From the NCBI RefSeq assembly GCF_030731595.1, contig NZ_JANQTS010000128.1, positions 58,850-122,849 of the forward strand: a DNA stretch of 64,000 nucleotides, in the 5' to 3' direction. Origin of the DNA: Yoonia sp. Its GTDB lineage: Bacteria; Pseudomonadota; Alphaproteobacteria; Rhodobacterales; Rhodobacteraceae. A program made the position numbers and the translations under genes. Positions 47,578 through 55,549 of the stretch are shown here, piece by piece. How positions within the stretch are numbered: position 1 is the first letter of the stretch; each line of letters starts with the position of its first letter. The notes under the pieces are model-generated. The model saw nothing but the letters and a program-made list of their open reading frames with translations. It had not been told where the DNA came from and did not search any database.

Positions 47578-48780
47578 ATGCTGACGATCGAAAGCCTGAC
47601 CCATCTGGGCATGGGGCGTGCCTCTGACGGGCGCTCGCTCTTGCCGCGCGTTCTTCCGGGTGAAGAGGTGGAAGTTGCACAAGACGGAACTGTCCGGATC
47701 GTGACCCCGTCAACTGATCGCGTTGCTGCACCCTGTCGGCATTTCAAGACTTGCGGTGGCTGCGCGATGCAGCACGCAAAGGATGATTTCGTGGCAGAGT
47801 GGAAGCGCGATATTGTCGTGAAGGCCTTGCAAGCGCGGGGCCTTTCGCCTGTGTTTCGTCCGGTGCAGACCTCGCCCGCGCAATCGCGCCGCAGGGCAAA
47901 ACTTTCCGGCCAGCGCACCAAGAAGGGTGCAATGGTCGGTTTTCATGCCAAAGCCTCGAACATGTTGGTGCCGGTGCCGGATTGCCAACTGCTCACCTCA
48001 GCTCTGATCGCCAGCTTTCCCGCGCTTGAGGCGCTGACGGTGCTGGCCTGTTCGCGCAAGGGCGAGATTGATCTGACGGTGACAGAGACCGCGCTGGGCA
48101 CAGATGTCCTTGTTGAGACCGACAAAGACCTGACCCCGCAATTGCGCGTCGAACTGGCGGCACTCGCCAACCAGTTCGGGCTGTCCCGTCTTGTCTGGAA
48201 CGACGAGCCAGTGGTGACAATCAACCCGCCCGCTCAGGATTTCGGTGGAACGGACGTTGTGCCGCCACCCGGAGCGTTCTTGCAGGCCACAAAGCATGGT
48301 GAACTGGCACTCCTCGCTTCAGTGCAAGAGATCACGGCCAAGGCTGGCCGGATCGTTGATCTGTTTTCCGGCTGTGGAACTTTTACCTTGCCGCTTTCCA
48401 AACGGGCCGAAGTACATGCTGTCGAGAGTGAAGCGGCGATGCTGCAAGCATTGGATCGTGGGTGGCGCGAGGGCCATCAATTGCGGCGCGTGACGACTGA
48501 AGCGCGCGATCTGTTTCGCCGTCCCCTAGAGGCTGATGAACTGCGTTCCTTTGATGCTGCCGTGATCGACCCGCCCCGCGCAGGGGCAGAAGCGCAGATC
48601 GCGACGCTGGCGGCCTCGGGTATCAACACGATTGCCATGGTGTCATGCAATCCAGTGACCTTTGCGCGTGATGCCAAAATGCTGGTCGATGCAGGCTTTG
48701 AATTGCCTTGGGTGCAGGTCGTCGACCAGTTCCGCTGGTCGCCCCATACCGAGGTTGTTGCATCATTCACGCGTAAATGA
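47578..48780 (+). CDS. RlmD/TrmA-type RNA m5U methyltransferase
   Basis: A 400-residue SAM-dependent RNA methyltransferase. It has a short TRAM-like N-terminus (GMGRASDGRSLLPRVLPGEE) and an iron-sulfur cluster region with CRHFKTCGGC (C-x5-C-x2-C) near residue 54 and a further cysteine in PVPDCQLLT near 135. The SAM motif DLFSGCGTFTLPLSKRAEVH lies near 260, and the nucleophile region AMVSCNPVTFARDAKML near 353. The target (23S rRNA or tRNA) is not fixed. It starts one base after the exporter pair. Confidence 0.88.
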   Translation: MLTIESLTHLGMGRASDGRSLLPRVLPGEEVEVAQDGTVRIVTPSTDRVAAPCRHFKTCGGCAMQHAKDDFVAEWKRDIVVKALQARGLSPVFRPVQTSPAQSRRRAKLSGQRTKKGAMVGFHAKASNMLVPVPDCQLLTSALIASFPALEALTVLACSRKGEIDLTVTETALGTDVLVETDKDLTPQLRVELAALANQFGLSRLVWNDEPVVTINPPAQDFGGTDVVPPPGAFLQATKHGELALLASVQEITAKAGRIVDLFSGCGTFTLPLSKRAEVHAVESEAAMLQALDRGWREGHQLRRVTTEARDLFRRPLEADELRSFDAAVIDPPRAGAEAQIATLAASGINTIAMVSCNPVTFARDAKMLVDAGFELPWVQVVDQFRWSPHTEVVASFTRK

Positions 48781-48855
48781 AAAAGATCGACGTAACTTAC
48801 CTATTGTGAACGCTTTTTTTGTAGTAAGAACACCGAAACGGCGCAGACCGTAACG

Positions 48856-49353
48856 ATGGGCAGAAACATGATTTCAAGACGATCAATGATGGTAGGCGCT
48901 GCAGTTGGACTGGTGGGGTGCACGGCAGAACCACGTTACGTCGGGCCAAGTGTCACACGCATTCAGGTTTTGAAGGATCGCCGGGAAATGCAGTTGTTGC
49001 ATAACACGTCCCTGTTGCGGTCCTACAAATTTGAACTGGGCTTTGATCCGATTGGGCATAAACAACAGGAAGGCGACGGGCGCACACCAGAAGGCGGCTA
49101 TCGCATTGACCGGCGCAACCCTAACAGCCGCTTTCATCTCTCGCTGGGCATTTCATATCCCGATGCCTCAGATGTCGCAGCTGCACGCGCACGCGGTGTC
49201 GATCCGGGCGGCGATATCTTTATCCACGGCACGCCAGAAAAATGGATCGGCAAGCCAGATTGGACATGGGGCTGCATCGCAGTGAAGAACGAAGAGATGG
49301 ACGAGATTTACGCTATGGTTGAAACCGGCACGCTCATCTACATCTATGCCTAG
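48856..49353 (+). CDS. L,D-transpeptidase family lipoprotein
   Basis: A 165-residue YkuD-domain protein. The N-terminus has a lipobox (VGAAVGLVGCTA; LVGC), so it is expected to be a lipoprotein. The catalytic region is GGDIFIHGTPE (HG) and WTWGCIAVKNEEMDEI with the catalytic cysteine in GCIAV. Such enzymes make 3-3 crosslinks or attach proteins to peptidoglycan. ATG at 48868 (MISRRSMMVG) is an equally plausible start and better fits a signal. It shares its 4-base stop with the convergent CAP gene. Confidence 0.85.
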   Translation: MGRNMISRRSMMVGAAVGLVGCTAEPRYVGPSVTRIQVLKDRREMQLLHNTSLLRSYKFELGFDPIGHKQQEGDGRTPEGGYRIDRRNPNSRFHLSLGISYPDASDVAAARARGVDPGGDIFIHGTPEKWIGKPDWTWGCIAVKNEEMDEIYAMVETGTLIYIYA

Positions 49354-49931
49354 AATGCAAGGTTCACGATTGGTTGGCTGATTGTTGGGTCACTTCCCAT
49401 GTTCAATGTCCACCAAAGCTTTGCCGATTCTTCCTGAAACCAGGCGAAGCCCATAAAGCGCGCATTAGGGTCGAGAATCACCGCGCGTGTACCCTCGGCA
49501 GCCATCCATGCAGCAAGTGTCTGCAATTCCGACTCGAAAGACTCAGAGATGTTCTCACCCAAGAGCCGCCCGGGGAAACCGGCACGCTGCGCACGCGCAA
49601 CGGGGCTGGATCCATCAGAGCCGAAAAGCCACGGGCGATTTTGAACAGCCATATCACGCGAATGGGTTGCCGCAGCGGCATTCAACCGCGCGTCAAGCTC
49701 TACTGGTGGTACGCCAGCAGTCTGACGCAATGCATTGACACTATCCAGCATACGAAACTGGATCGCAGCTGCGTCACCTGGTCGGATTACGTAGGCCGAT
49801 GGCAATGGTAAACCATCGGGTCCCAGTGGCCGGTTCAAGCTGGGGTCACATGCGGCCAAACCAACTGTCGCCAGTCCAATCATCACTTCGCGTCGAAACA
49901 TACTCATAGCCGTCCCATTTTGTGTCTTCAT
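49350..49931 (-). CDS. CAP/SCP domain lipoprotein
   Basis: A 193-residue protein with a lipobox-like LATVGLAAC near residues 20-28 and a CAP (SCP/TAPS) domain. Visible motifs are MLDSVNALRQTAGVPPVELD, LNAAAATHSRDMA (with the conserved histidine), GENISESFES and FAWFQEESAKLWWTLNMGS. Function in bacteria is poorly defined; cell-envelope location is likely. Alternative starts lie at 49907 and 49901. It is convergent with one L,D-transpeptidase and divergent from the second. Confidence 0.8.
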   Translation of the reverse strand: MKTQNGTAMSMFRREVMIGLATVGLAACDPSLNRPLGPDGLPLPSAYVIRPGDAAAIQFRMLDSVNALRQTAGVPPVELDARLNAAAATHSRDMAVQNRPWLFGSDGSSPVARAQRAGFPGRLLGENISESFESELQTLAAWMAAEGTRAVILDPNARFMGFAWFQEESAKLWWTLNMGSDPTISQPIVNLAF

Positions 49932-50070
49932 TCCTTAGCCGCATTGACGTGACACTTCAAACCCACATCGATGTGCAAGACATGCGAATGACATTTCTTT
50001 GAATTGCGGCGCGACGCCAGACATATTAAGTGACAGGGAAGAAAACATCGGTTCCCCGAAGGAGACTGCA

Positions 50071-50652
50071 ATGACATCGAAACTATCGCGGCGCGGGTTC
50101 TTGACCGCTTCGGCAGCGATGATTGGGACGGGCGTTGTCGCACAAACATCCAATACCACGGAAATCGAAAGTGATATTTCCTCTGGGGTGCAGCGGAATA
50201 TCGCAAGCTTCCGCTCATTGGATTGGCAGCCTTACTTTAACAATCTGAGCAATGGCGCCATTCTTGTTGATCTTCAATCACGCGCCTTGCATTTCTGGTC
50301 CGAGGACCAGACGACTTACAAGCTTTTCCCGACAAGTGTTCCTTTGACAGAGGACTTGACCCGCACTGGTCGCACCTCGATCACACGTAAGGTTGAAGGC
50401 CCAAGTTGGGCGCCAACACCTGCCATGAAGCTTCGGAATCCCGAATGGCCGGACTTTATTGGACCCGGTCCAGATAATCCATTGGGCACGCATGCGCTTC
50501 ATCTGACTTGGCAATATTACCGAATTCACGGCACACATGACACGCGCAAGATAGGCCGGCGGTCATCGAACGGTTGTATCGGTCTGTATAATGAACAGAT
50601 CGCAGAGCTATTTGATCTGACCAAGGTTGGGACTCAGGTTCTCTTGATTTGA
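50071..50652 (+). CDS. L,D-transpeptidase with Tat-like signal
   Basis: A 193-residue YkuD-domain protein. N-terminal KLSRRGFLTASAAMIGTGVV is a twin-arginine type signal (SRRGFLT). Catalytic residues lie in YRIHGTHDTRKIGRRSSNGC (HGT, then SSNGC with the catalytic cysteine) and IGLYNEQIAELFDL. The start at 50071 follows GAAGGAGA. It ends in a strong terminator. It differs from its neighbour at 48856 in export signal, so the two may act at different places or times. Confidence 0.88.
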   Translation: MTSKLSRRGFLTASAAMIGTGVVAQTSNTTEIESDISSGVQRNIASFRSLDWQPYFNNLSNGAILVDLQSRALHFWSEDQTTYKLFPTSVPLTEDLTRTGRTSITRKVEGPSWAPTPAMKLRNPEWPDFIGPGPDNPLGTHALHLTWQYYRIHGTHDTRKIGRRSSNGCIGLYNEQIAELFDLTKVGTQVLLI

Positions 50653-50678
50653 TCGGTTCTAGACTTGGCTTGATAGAT

Positions 50679-50706
50679 AAAGGGCGCACTCAACAGTGCG
50701 CCCTTT
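50679..50706 (+). terminator. Rho-independent terminator between the L,D-transpeptidase and the kinase
   Basis: A perfect 12-bp stem (AAAGGGCGCACT at 50679-50690 with its complement at 50695-50706) closes a CAAC loop and is followed by T-rich sequence. The A-run on the left makes it work for the convergent kinase gene as well. Confidence 0.92.
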
Positions 50707-50740
50707 TTGCTTTCTGAACTTTGTTGCAGCGAACTTTCCG

Positions 50741-51988
50741 TCAGGATCGCTGAAAAATCCGGAACGGCCATCTCCATTGGGTTTCCGGTACTTCAGCTTT
50801 TTCCTGCGCCTCGATCGCAGCCTCTGCGGCTGCCAACCGCTTCGCAAGCTGATCTTCTAGCGCTTCTGATGTCTCGCGGTTGAATTCTTCGACCCAACCT
50901 GGTGGCCTTAAAGGTGTTGGTTTGGTCTGGTCGGGCGTCTTCTGTGCGTTTTTCGGATCGCGCGGCTGCGAATTAAAGACGTATTCATTTGTCTCGGACA
51001 CCAGTCGTGTCAGCGTCTTGCCGAGATCATCGTTCGAACGCATGCGAATCGGTTTGACCCGCGCGCCCTCTTTGTTGATGATTTCAAGCCATTCGGCCGC
51101 TGTTTGAATCCGGTCCTTTGGCAGAACCTTCATCGCCTTGTCGATCGCCTCAAGGAAGTCGCGGTCATATTCGGAAAAACGGCCAGCCAATGGCTCGCAA
51201 GGGTCGGGATTATTACCTGCGACCTCAGCCATCCGTGTTTGGCTGTTGGGTGGCGCTTTACCGCTAATCAAATGATAGAAGGTAGCGCCCAACGCATAGA
51301 GATCGCTGCTCGGGCCCTGTTTGCCGCCGGCAAAGTAGAATTCCTGGGGTGAGTACCCGTCTTTGACGATCAGCACAGTTGAAAGCGCCCGCGTTTCGCG
51401 GCTGGCCTCCTCGCGGGCTGCACCAAAGTCGATCAGGACCGGGTTACCCCACTTATCAAGCAAGATATTGTCAGGCGAAATATCGCGGTGCAAAAGATCA
51501 TTGCGGTGCACGAGATCAACAGCGTCGAGCAATTTTATCAGTATTTCTTTGACTTGGTCTGCCGACAGCGATTCACGATCGTCCTTGATGATGTTGAGGA
51601 GATCACGACCCTGGATCAAATCCAGAACCATATAGGCCGTTTGATTGTATTCGAAGATCCGATGCACGCCAACGATATTTGGATGACGCATCATGGCGAT
51701 GCTGCGCGCCTCGCGCATGAACATCTCTACGATTGTTCGATATTTTTCCTTGTGCTGCGCAGAGCGAACAACGACGTTGATTCCGTCTCTTGCACAAAAA
51801 ACTTCAGGGTAGCACTCTTTGATCACGACATTTCTGTCCAGCAAATTGTCCTTTGCCAGATAGGTGATTCCGAATCCGCCATTACTCAGCGGTCGATCGA
51901 TCGTGAACTGCGTGCCCAAAAGGGCCGTGCCGTCAGGAAGCGCGTCACTGCGCTGTTCGTCAACATGAGAGCGGTTCGCTTTAGTCAT
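50741..51988 (-). CDS. Eukaryotic-type Ser/Thr protein kinase
   Basis: A 415-residue kinase with all core motifs: glycine loop LSNGGFGITYLAKD near residue 34, lysine in VVIKECYP near 55, catalytic loop LHRDISPDNILLD near 168, DFG in VLIDFGAAREE near 187 and SPQEFYFAGGKQGPSSDLYA in the activation/substrate region. The C-terminal ~110 residues are a proline-rich linker (PDQTKPTPLRPPGW) and an alanine/glutamate-rich helix ending WRWPFRIF. No membrane segment or PASTA domain was seen, so it is probably cytosolic. No partner phosphatase lies nearby. Confidence 0.88.
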   Translation of the reverse strand: MTKANRSHVDEQRSDALPDGTALLGTQFTIDRPLSNGGFGITYLAKDNLLDRNVVIKECYPEVFCARDGINVVVRSAQHKEKYRTIVEMFMREARSIAMMRHPNIVGVHRIFEYNQTAYMVLDLIQGRDLLNIIKDDRESLSADQVKEILIKLLDAVDLVHRNDLLHRDISPDNILLDKWGNPVLIDFGAAREEASRETRALSTVLIVKDGYSPQEFYFAGGKQGPSSDLYALGATFYHLISGKAPPNSQTRMAEVAGNNPDPCEPLAGRFSEYDRDFLEAIDKAMKVLPKDRIQTAAEWLEIINKEGARVKPIRMRSNDDLGKTLTRLVSETNEYVFNSQPRDPKNAQKTPDQTKPTPLRPPGWVEEFNRETSEALEDQLAKRLAAAEAAIEAQEKAEVPETQWRWPFRIFQRS

Positions 51989-52026
51989 ATTTCACCAATC
52001 GCCGCAAGAAAATCGCAGCACAACCC

Positions 52027-52049
52027 ATAACTTCACTACAAATAACTTC
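52027..52049. repeat. Direct repeats upstream of the kinase gene
   Basis: ATAACTTC occurs at 52027-52034 and 52042-52049, 15 bases apart, about 40-60 bases upstream of the minus-strand kinase start. AATCGC-YGCAA-like repeats flank them (52003 onward and 52054 onward). They could be binding sites for a regulator. Confidence 0.35.
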
Positions 52050-52079
52050 CCGATAATCGCTGCAAAATATGTTTGCTTT

Positions 52080-52147
52080 GAGGCAAGGTTGAAGAAAAGT
52101 TATGGCGTTTGTCGCAATCTCAAGACAGTTTTGAGGAACGTTGCCTC
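52080..52147. repeat. Long-range inverted repeat upstream of the kinase gene
   Basis: GAGGCAAGGTT (52080-52090) and AACGTTGCCTC (52137-52147) pair over 11 positions with one mismatch, enclosing about 46 bases. It lies in the 215-base gap between the kinase and the small DUF6522-like gene. No gene was seen in this gap. Confidence 0.4.
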
Positions 52148-52203
52148 GAATGTTTTCAGGTCTAGTTCAATGTTGAAAACGCAACGCGCACGCTCTTAGT
52201 GCA

Positions 52204-52479
52204 TTACTCTATAAATTGTGTTCTCTTTGTCCGCTCCGCCCTTATGCGCGTTGACTTTAAGACGTTGCCACTTTCGTCACAGATGATCCGAACCCGCTGG
52301 TCGCGGTACCAAAACGTCAATCTCAAACGTCCAGCATCATCATCGACTCCCTGCTCTGACCGACTTGTGATGTCACCAGATCGCATCTTTTCTGGTACCT
52401 CAGAAGGTTTAATCCCAAAAAATCGACCAAGGTCATGGGCGTCAATAATCGCACCCTCGGAGTTCAATGTAAGTTTCAT
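52204..52479 (-). CDS. Small DUF6522-like protein
   Basis: A 91-residue soluble protein (MKLTLNSEGAIIDAHDLGRF, GIKPSEVPEKMRSGDITSRS, DAGRLRLTFWYRDQRVRIIC). I recognise the pattern as DUF6522, a family of unknown function in Rhodobacteraceae, from memory. The N-terminal half resembles a small helix-turn-helix-like fold reading 'G-I-x-P-S-E-V'. No catalytic motif is visible. It is on the same strand as the kinase, upstream by 215 bases, and diverges from nothing. A short inverted repeat TTGTC-AG-GACAA (52501-52512) lies before its start. Confidence 0.7.
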   Translation of the reverse strand: MKLTLNSEGAIIDAHDLGRFFGIKPSEVPEKMRSGDITSRSEQGVDDDAGRLRLTFWYRDQRVRIICDESGNVLKSTRIRAERTKRTQFIE

Positions 52480-52550
52480 AATCTCAAAAACCAGCAGAGG
52501 TTGTCAGGACAATAACCAGTACCGCGAAAGTTGTCATTATCTTTAGAGAG

Positions 52551-53636
52551 TTACGACAGCCATCCCTTAAGATTCTTCTCAATCACACCGGACAGTGCTT
52601 CGATATGTGCAGCATCATCATTCAGGCAGGGGATGTAGGTAAAGTGTTCGCCGCCAGCGTGTTCAAAGCTTTCTTTGATCTCTTCGTTGATCTCTTCAAG
52701 CGTTTCGATGCAATCGGCCGAGAAGGCAGGCGCGCAGACGGCAATGTTCTTTACGCCATCTTCTTTCGCCAGCCGCGCAACTTCTTCGACTGTATAAGGC
52801 TTTAGCCATTCTTCAGGACCAAAACGCGACTGAAATGTCGTGACAATCTGCGTATCATCCCAGCCAAGCCGCTCTTTCAGCAAGCGTGTCGTCTTCTGGC
52901 ATTGGCAGTGGTACGGGTCGCCTTCGCGCAAGTAACGCTCTGGCACACCATGATAGCTGCAAACCAGCTTTTCCGGCTTGGTTTCTGCCGCAGCATAAGC
53001 CCTTTCGATGGATTGGGCCAAAGCTTCGATATAGGCGGGTTCTTCGAAGTAGGGTTCGACGACACGGGCGACGGGCTGCCATTTTTCCTGCATCAAGGCA
53101 CGAAAGAACTGGTCGTTCGCGGTAGCAGACGTCGCCCCTGCATAGTGTGGGTAAAGCGGGAAAAACAGAATCTTGGTACAGCCTGCCTCGACCATTTCTC
53201 GTACCTTGGATTTCGTGGACGGGTTGCCGTAGCGCATGCAGAAATCAACGCGCACGTCGTCGCCATAGCGCTCGATCATCTGCGCCTTGATCGCCGCGGT
53301 CTGCTTTTTCGTGATCGTCAGCAGAGGGCTTTCGTTGTCTTCCTCGTTCCAGATCGACTTGTAAGCCGCACCCGAGGAGAATGGCCGCTTTGTCAGAATG
53401 ATGAGCTGCAAGAGTGGCTGCCAGATCCAGGCGGAGTAATCGACGACACGCTTGTCGGATAGAAACTCGTTGAGATACCGGCGCATTGACCAATAATCGG
53501 TGCCGTCTGGCGTCCCAAGATTCGCCACCAGAATCCCGACCCGCGCCGGTTTAACTGGCGGGTGATCCGGGGCGGCATGCATCGGGCATGTCGCGGGGCG
53601 TTCTGTCGTCTGGCTATGTGCATCGAACATTTTCAT
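52551..53636 (-). CDS. hemH: Ferrochelatase
   Basis: Inserts iron into protoporphyrin IX to form heme; 361 residues. After a 30-residue N-terminal extension it has VGILVANLGTPDGTDYWSMR near residue 33-52, YLNEFLSDKRVVD, DVRVDFCMRYGNPS near 126, LFFPLYPHYAGATSATAN near 155-172 and LVCSYHGVPERYL near 226. AFSADCIETLEEIN lies near 320. The histidine in SYHGVP is the metal ligand of the family. The nearest neighbours are not heme genes. Confidence 0.95.
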   Translation of the reverse strand: MKMFDAHSQTTERPATCPMHAAPDHPPVKPARVGILVANLGTPDGTDYWSMRRYLNEFLSDKRVVDYSAWIWQPLLQLIILTKRPFSSGAAYKSIWNEEDNESPLLTITKKQTAAIKAQMIERYGDDVRVDFCMRYGNPSTKSKVREMVEAGCTKILFFPLYPHYAGATSATANDQFFRALMQEKWQPVARVVEPYFEEPAYIEALAQSIERAYAAAETKPEKLVCSYHGVPERYLREGDPYHCQCQKTTRLLKERLGWDDTQIVTTFQSRFGPEEWLKPYTVEEVARLAKEDGVKNIAVCAPAFSADCIETLEEINEEIKESFEHAGGEHFTYIPCLNDDAAHIEALSGVIEKNLKGWLS

Positions 53637-53688
53637 GAGCCCTTAGGTAGCGTGATTTCTGATGTAGTTAAATGGGATACGTTCGGCG

Positions 53689-54522
53689 TCAATCATTGGA
53701 CCTATCTAAAGGCACTTCTTTTGCCCCAAGCGCGTCTGCAAGCCTCGCTTTTGCGCTTCCTGGGCGCAGAGGTTGCGGTTGTGTGTTGTCCGGCGCCCAG
53801 CCAGTGAGCGTTATGATCTCAAAAGTAGCATCCACGCGATTGTCGGAATTCCGAAAGTTTGCTGCATAAATTGTTGCCGCTTCGGTCAGGACATTCCGCC
53901 GCGTGATATGTTTGATCCGGTGCGCCAACGCATTGTTTTCGCCCATTTTGCGCAGATCATGCATGAGGTGAAAGGCATTGGCATAGCTCGCTGTCAGGGG
54001 GGTACTGTCGGCCACTGGCATCGCAAAGCCCGCCCTTTGCAAAAGCCCGCCTAGATCCCGTATTTCCCCCATCGGCGCGACACGGGGCGAAAGGCCGCCG
54101 GTCACAATCGCTTCTGCTTCGGCCAGTGACGTGCGCAGTTCATGCAAGGTTTGTCCGCCCAGAAACGTGCACAGCAAAAGCCCATCCGGCTTCAGCGCAT
54201 GCCGCGCCTGAACAAGCTGCCCGACAGGGTCATTCGCCCAATGCAGACACATCGCATGCACGACAAGGTCATAAGTGTCGGGGGCAAGAGCGAGGGTCTC
54301 CTGATCAGACACAATCGTCGCGTCAGGGTAATGTGCGGCCCAAAAATCCGGAAAACCTGTCACGATCGCAACAGACGTAAAGGTTCTGTTAACCTCGGTC
54401 AGTCTTTCATGGACTTCATCGGCAGCGACGTCCTGCAAGAAAAGCGCTTCGGGCTTTGCGCGGGCGCGATTGCGCAAAAGCGCTGTGCGGTCGGTGATTT
54501 GTGGCAAGGTCATTGCGGACAT
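53689..54522 (-). CDS. SAM-dependent methyltransferase, BioC/NDUFAF5-like
   Basis: A 277-residue protein with N-terminal LLRNRARAKPEALFLQDVAA, YDLVVHAMCLHWANDPVGQL near residue 85-104 and LLLCTFLGGQTLHELRTSL near 119. These segments match the group containing BioC and the mitochondrial complex I assembly factor NDUFAF5. The first SAM-binding glycine motif is degenerate here (VTGFPDFWAA), as in NDUFAF5, so biotin synthesis is less likely. It diverges from comF across 13 bases. MTLPQIT at 54513 is an alternative start. Confidence 0.8.
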   Translation of the reverse strand: MSAMTLPQITDRTALLRNRARAKPEALFLQDVAADEVHERLTEVNRTFTSVAIVTGFPDFWAAHYPDATIVSDQETLALAPDTYDLVVHAMCLHWANDPVGQLVQARHALKPDGLLLCTFLGGQTLHELRTSLAEAEAIVTGGLSPRVAPMGEIRDLGGLLQRAGFAMPVADSTPLTASYANAFHLMHDLRKMGENNALAHRIKHITRRNVLTEAATIYAANFRNSDNRVDATFEIITLTGWAPDNTQPQPLRPGSAKARLADALGAKEVPLDRSND

Positions 54523-54535
54523 TTAGGGTGCATTC

Positions 54536-55258
54536 ATGCGGTTGCAAAGTATCATTCGGGCTATTTATCCCGCGCAGTGTGTGGCCTGCGACGCTTTGAC
54601 CGATGACGACTTTGGCCTGTGCAGCGCTTGTTGGCGCGAAGCACGGTTTATCGGCGGACTGATTTGTGACACCTGTGGCACCCCTTTGCCCGGTGAAGGT
54701 GACGAGGAGAATCTGCAATGCGATGATTGCATGACCATTGCGCGTCCTTGGGATAAGGGACGGTCCGTGCTTGTTTACAGCGGGGTTGGCCGCAAGCTGA
54801 TACTTGGCCTCAAGCATGGTGACAGGACCGATCTGGCCCTACCTGCGGCCCGCTGGATGGCTCAAAGAATTGCAAAATGGCCTTTGTTAGACACTGTCTT
54901 GGTTCCGGTCCCGCTGCATTGGGTCCGTTTGGCAAGGCGGCGCTATAATCAATCGGCGCTGCTCGCTTTGGCGCTGGCCAACGTCATGGATCGCCCGGTT
55001 TGCGTCGATGCGCTCTTGCGTCCGAAGAAGACTAAACCGCTAGAAGGTCACAGCCGCGACGCCCGCTTTGCGGCGCTCTCGGATGCCATTGTTCCAAACC
55101 CCAAGCGCATCAGCCAGATCAAGAGCAAACATGTTGTTCTGGTGGATGATGTCATGACATCCGGTGCGACCTTGGCCGCCAGTGCCGAGGCTGCAAAGTC
55201 TGCCGGTGCCACGAACGTGTCGATTGTTACACTGGCAAGAGTAGTCAAAGACGCTTAA
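54536..55258 (+). CDS. comF: ComF family phosphoribosyltransferase-like protein
   Basis: A 240-residue protein with an N-terminal zinc-ribbon (C-x2-C in AQCVACDALT and GLCSACW; second pair ICDTCGTP and CDDCM) and a C-terminal phosphoribosyltransferase fold with VVLVDDVMTSGATL near residue 200. ComF is needed for late steps of DNA uptake in competent bacteria and is widely conserved. RRRYNQSALLALALA is also typical. Confidence 0.92.
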   Translation: MRLQSIIRAIYPAQCVACDALTDDDFGLCSACWREARFIGGLICDTCGTPLPGEGDEENLQCDDCMTIARPWDKGRSVLVYSGVGRKLILGLKHGDRTDLALPAARWMAQRIAKWPLLDTVLVPVPLHWVRLARRRYNQSALLALALANVMDRPVCVDALLRPKKTKPLEGHSRDARFAALSDAIVPNPKRISQIKSKHVVLVDDVMTSGATLAASAEAAKSAGATNVSIVTLARVVKDA

Positions 55259-55291
55259 ATCAGGGCTGTAGTCATTCCAAGGACAAGTCTG

Positions 55292-55549
55292 ATGGCAACT
55301 GTCGAGATTTATACCAAACCCACCTGTGGATTCTGCCACATGGCCAAGCGCCTGCTGGATTCCAAAGGGGTCAGCTATGCGGAAGTCAATATTTCAGCCC
55401 AGCCAGAGCGGCGGGGCGAGATGATCCAGCGCGCGAACGGCGGCAGCACAGTCCCGCAGATTTTTGTGGGCGGCAGGCATGTTGGCGGTTGCGACGATCT
55501 ATTCGCACTGGAGCGTGGCGGTAAACTGGACGCCATGCTTGCCGCATGA
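55292..55549 (+). CDS. grxC: Glutaredoxin 3
   Basis: An 85-residue glutathione-dependent oxidoreductase. The active site is CGFC in YTKPTCGFCHMAKRLL (residues about 7-22), with the TVPQIFVGGRHVGGCDDLF glutathione-binding segment. The usual GrxC active site is CPYC, so CGFC is a mild variant. It is coupled to the next gene by a 4-base overlap. Confidence 0.95.
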   Translation: MATVEIYTKPTCGFCHMAKRLLDSKGVSYAEVNISAQPERRGEMIQRANGGSTVPQIFVGGRHVGGCDDLFALERGGKLDAMLAA

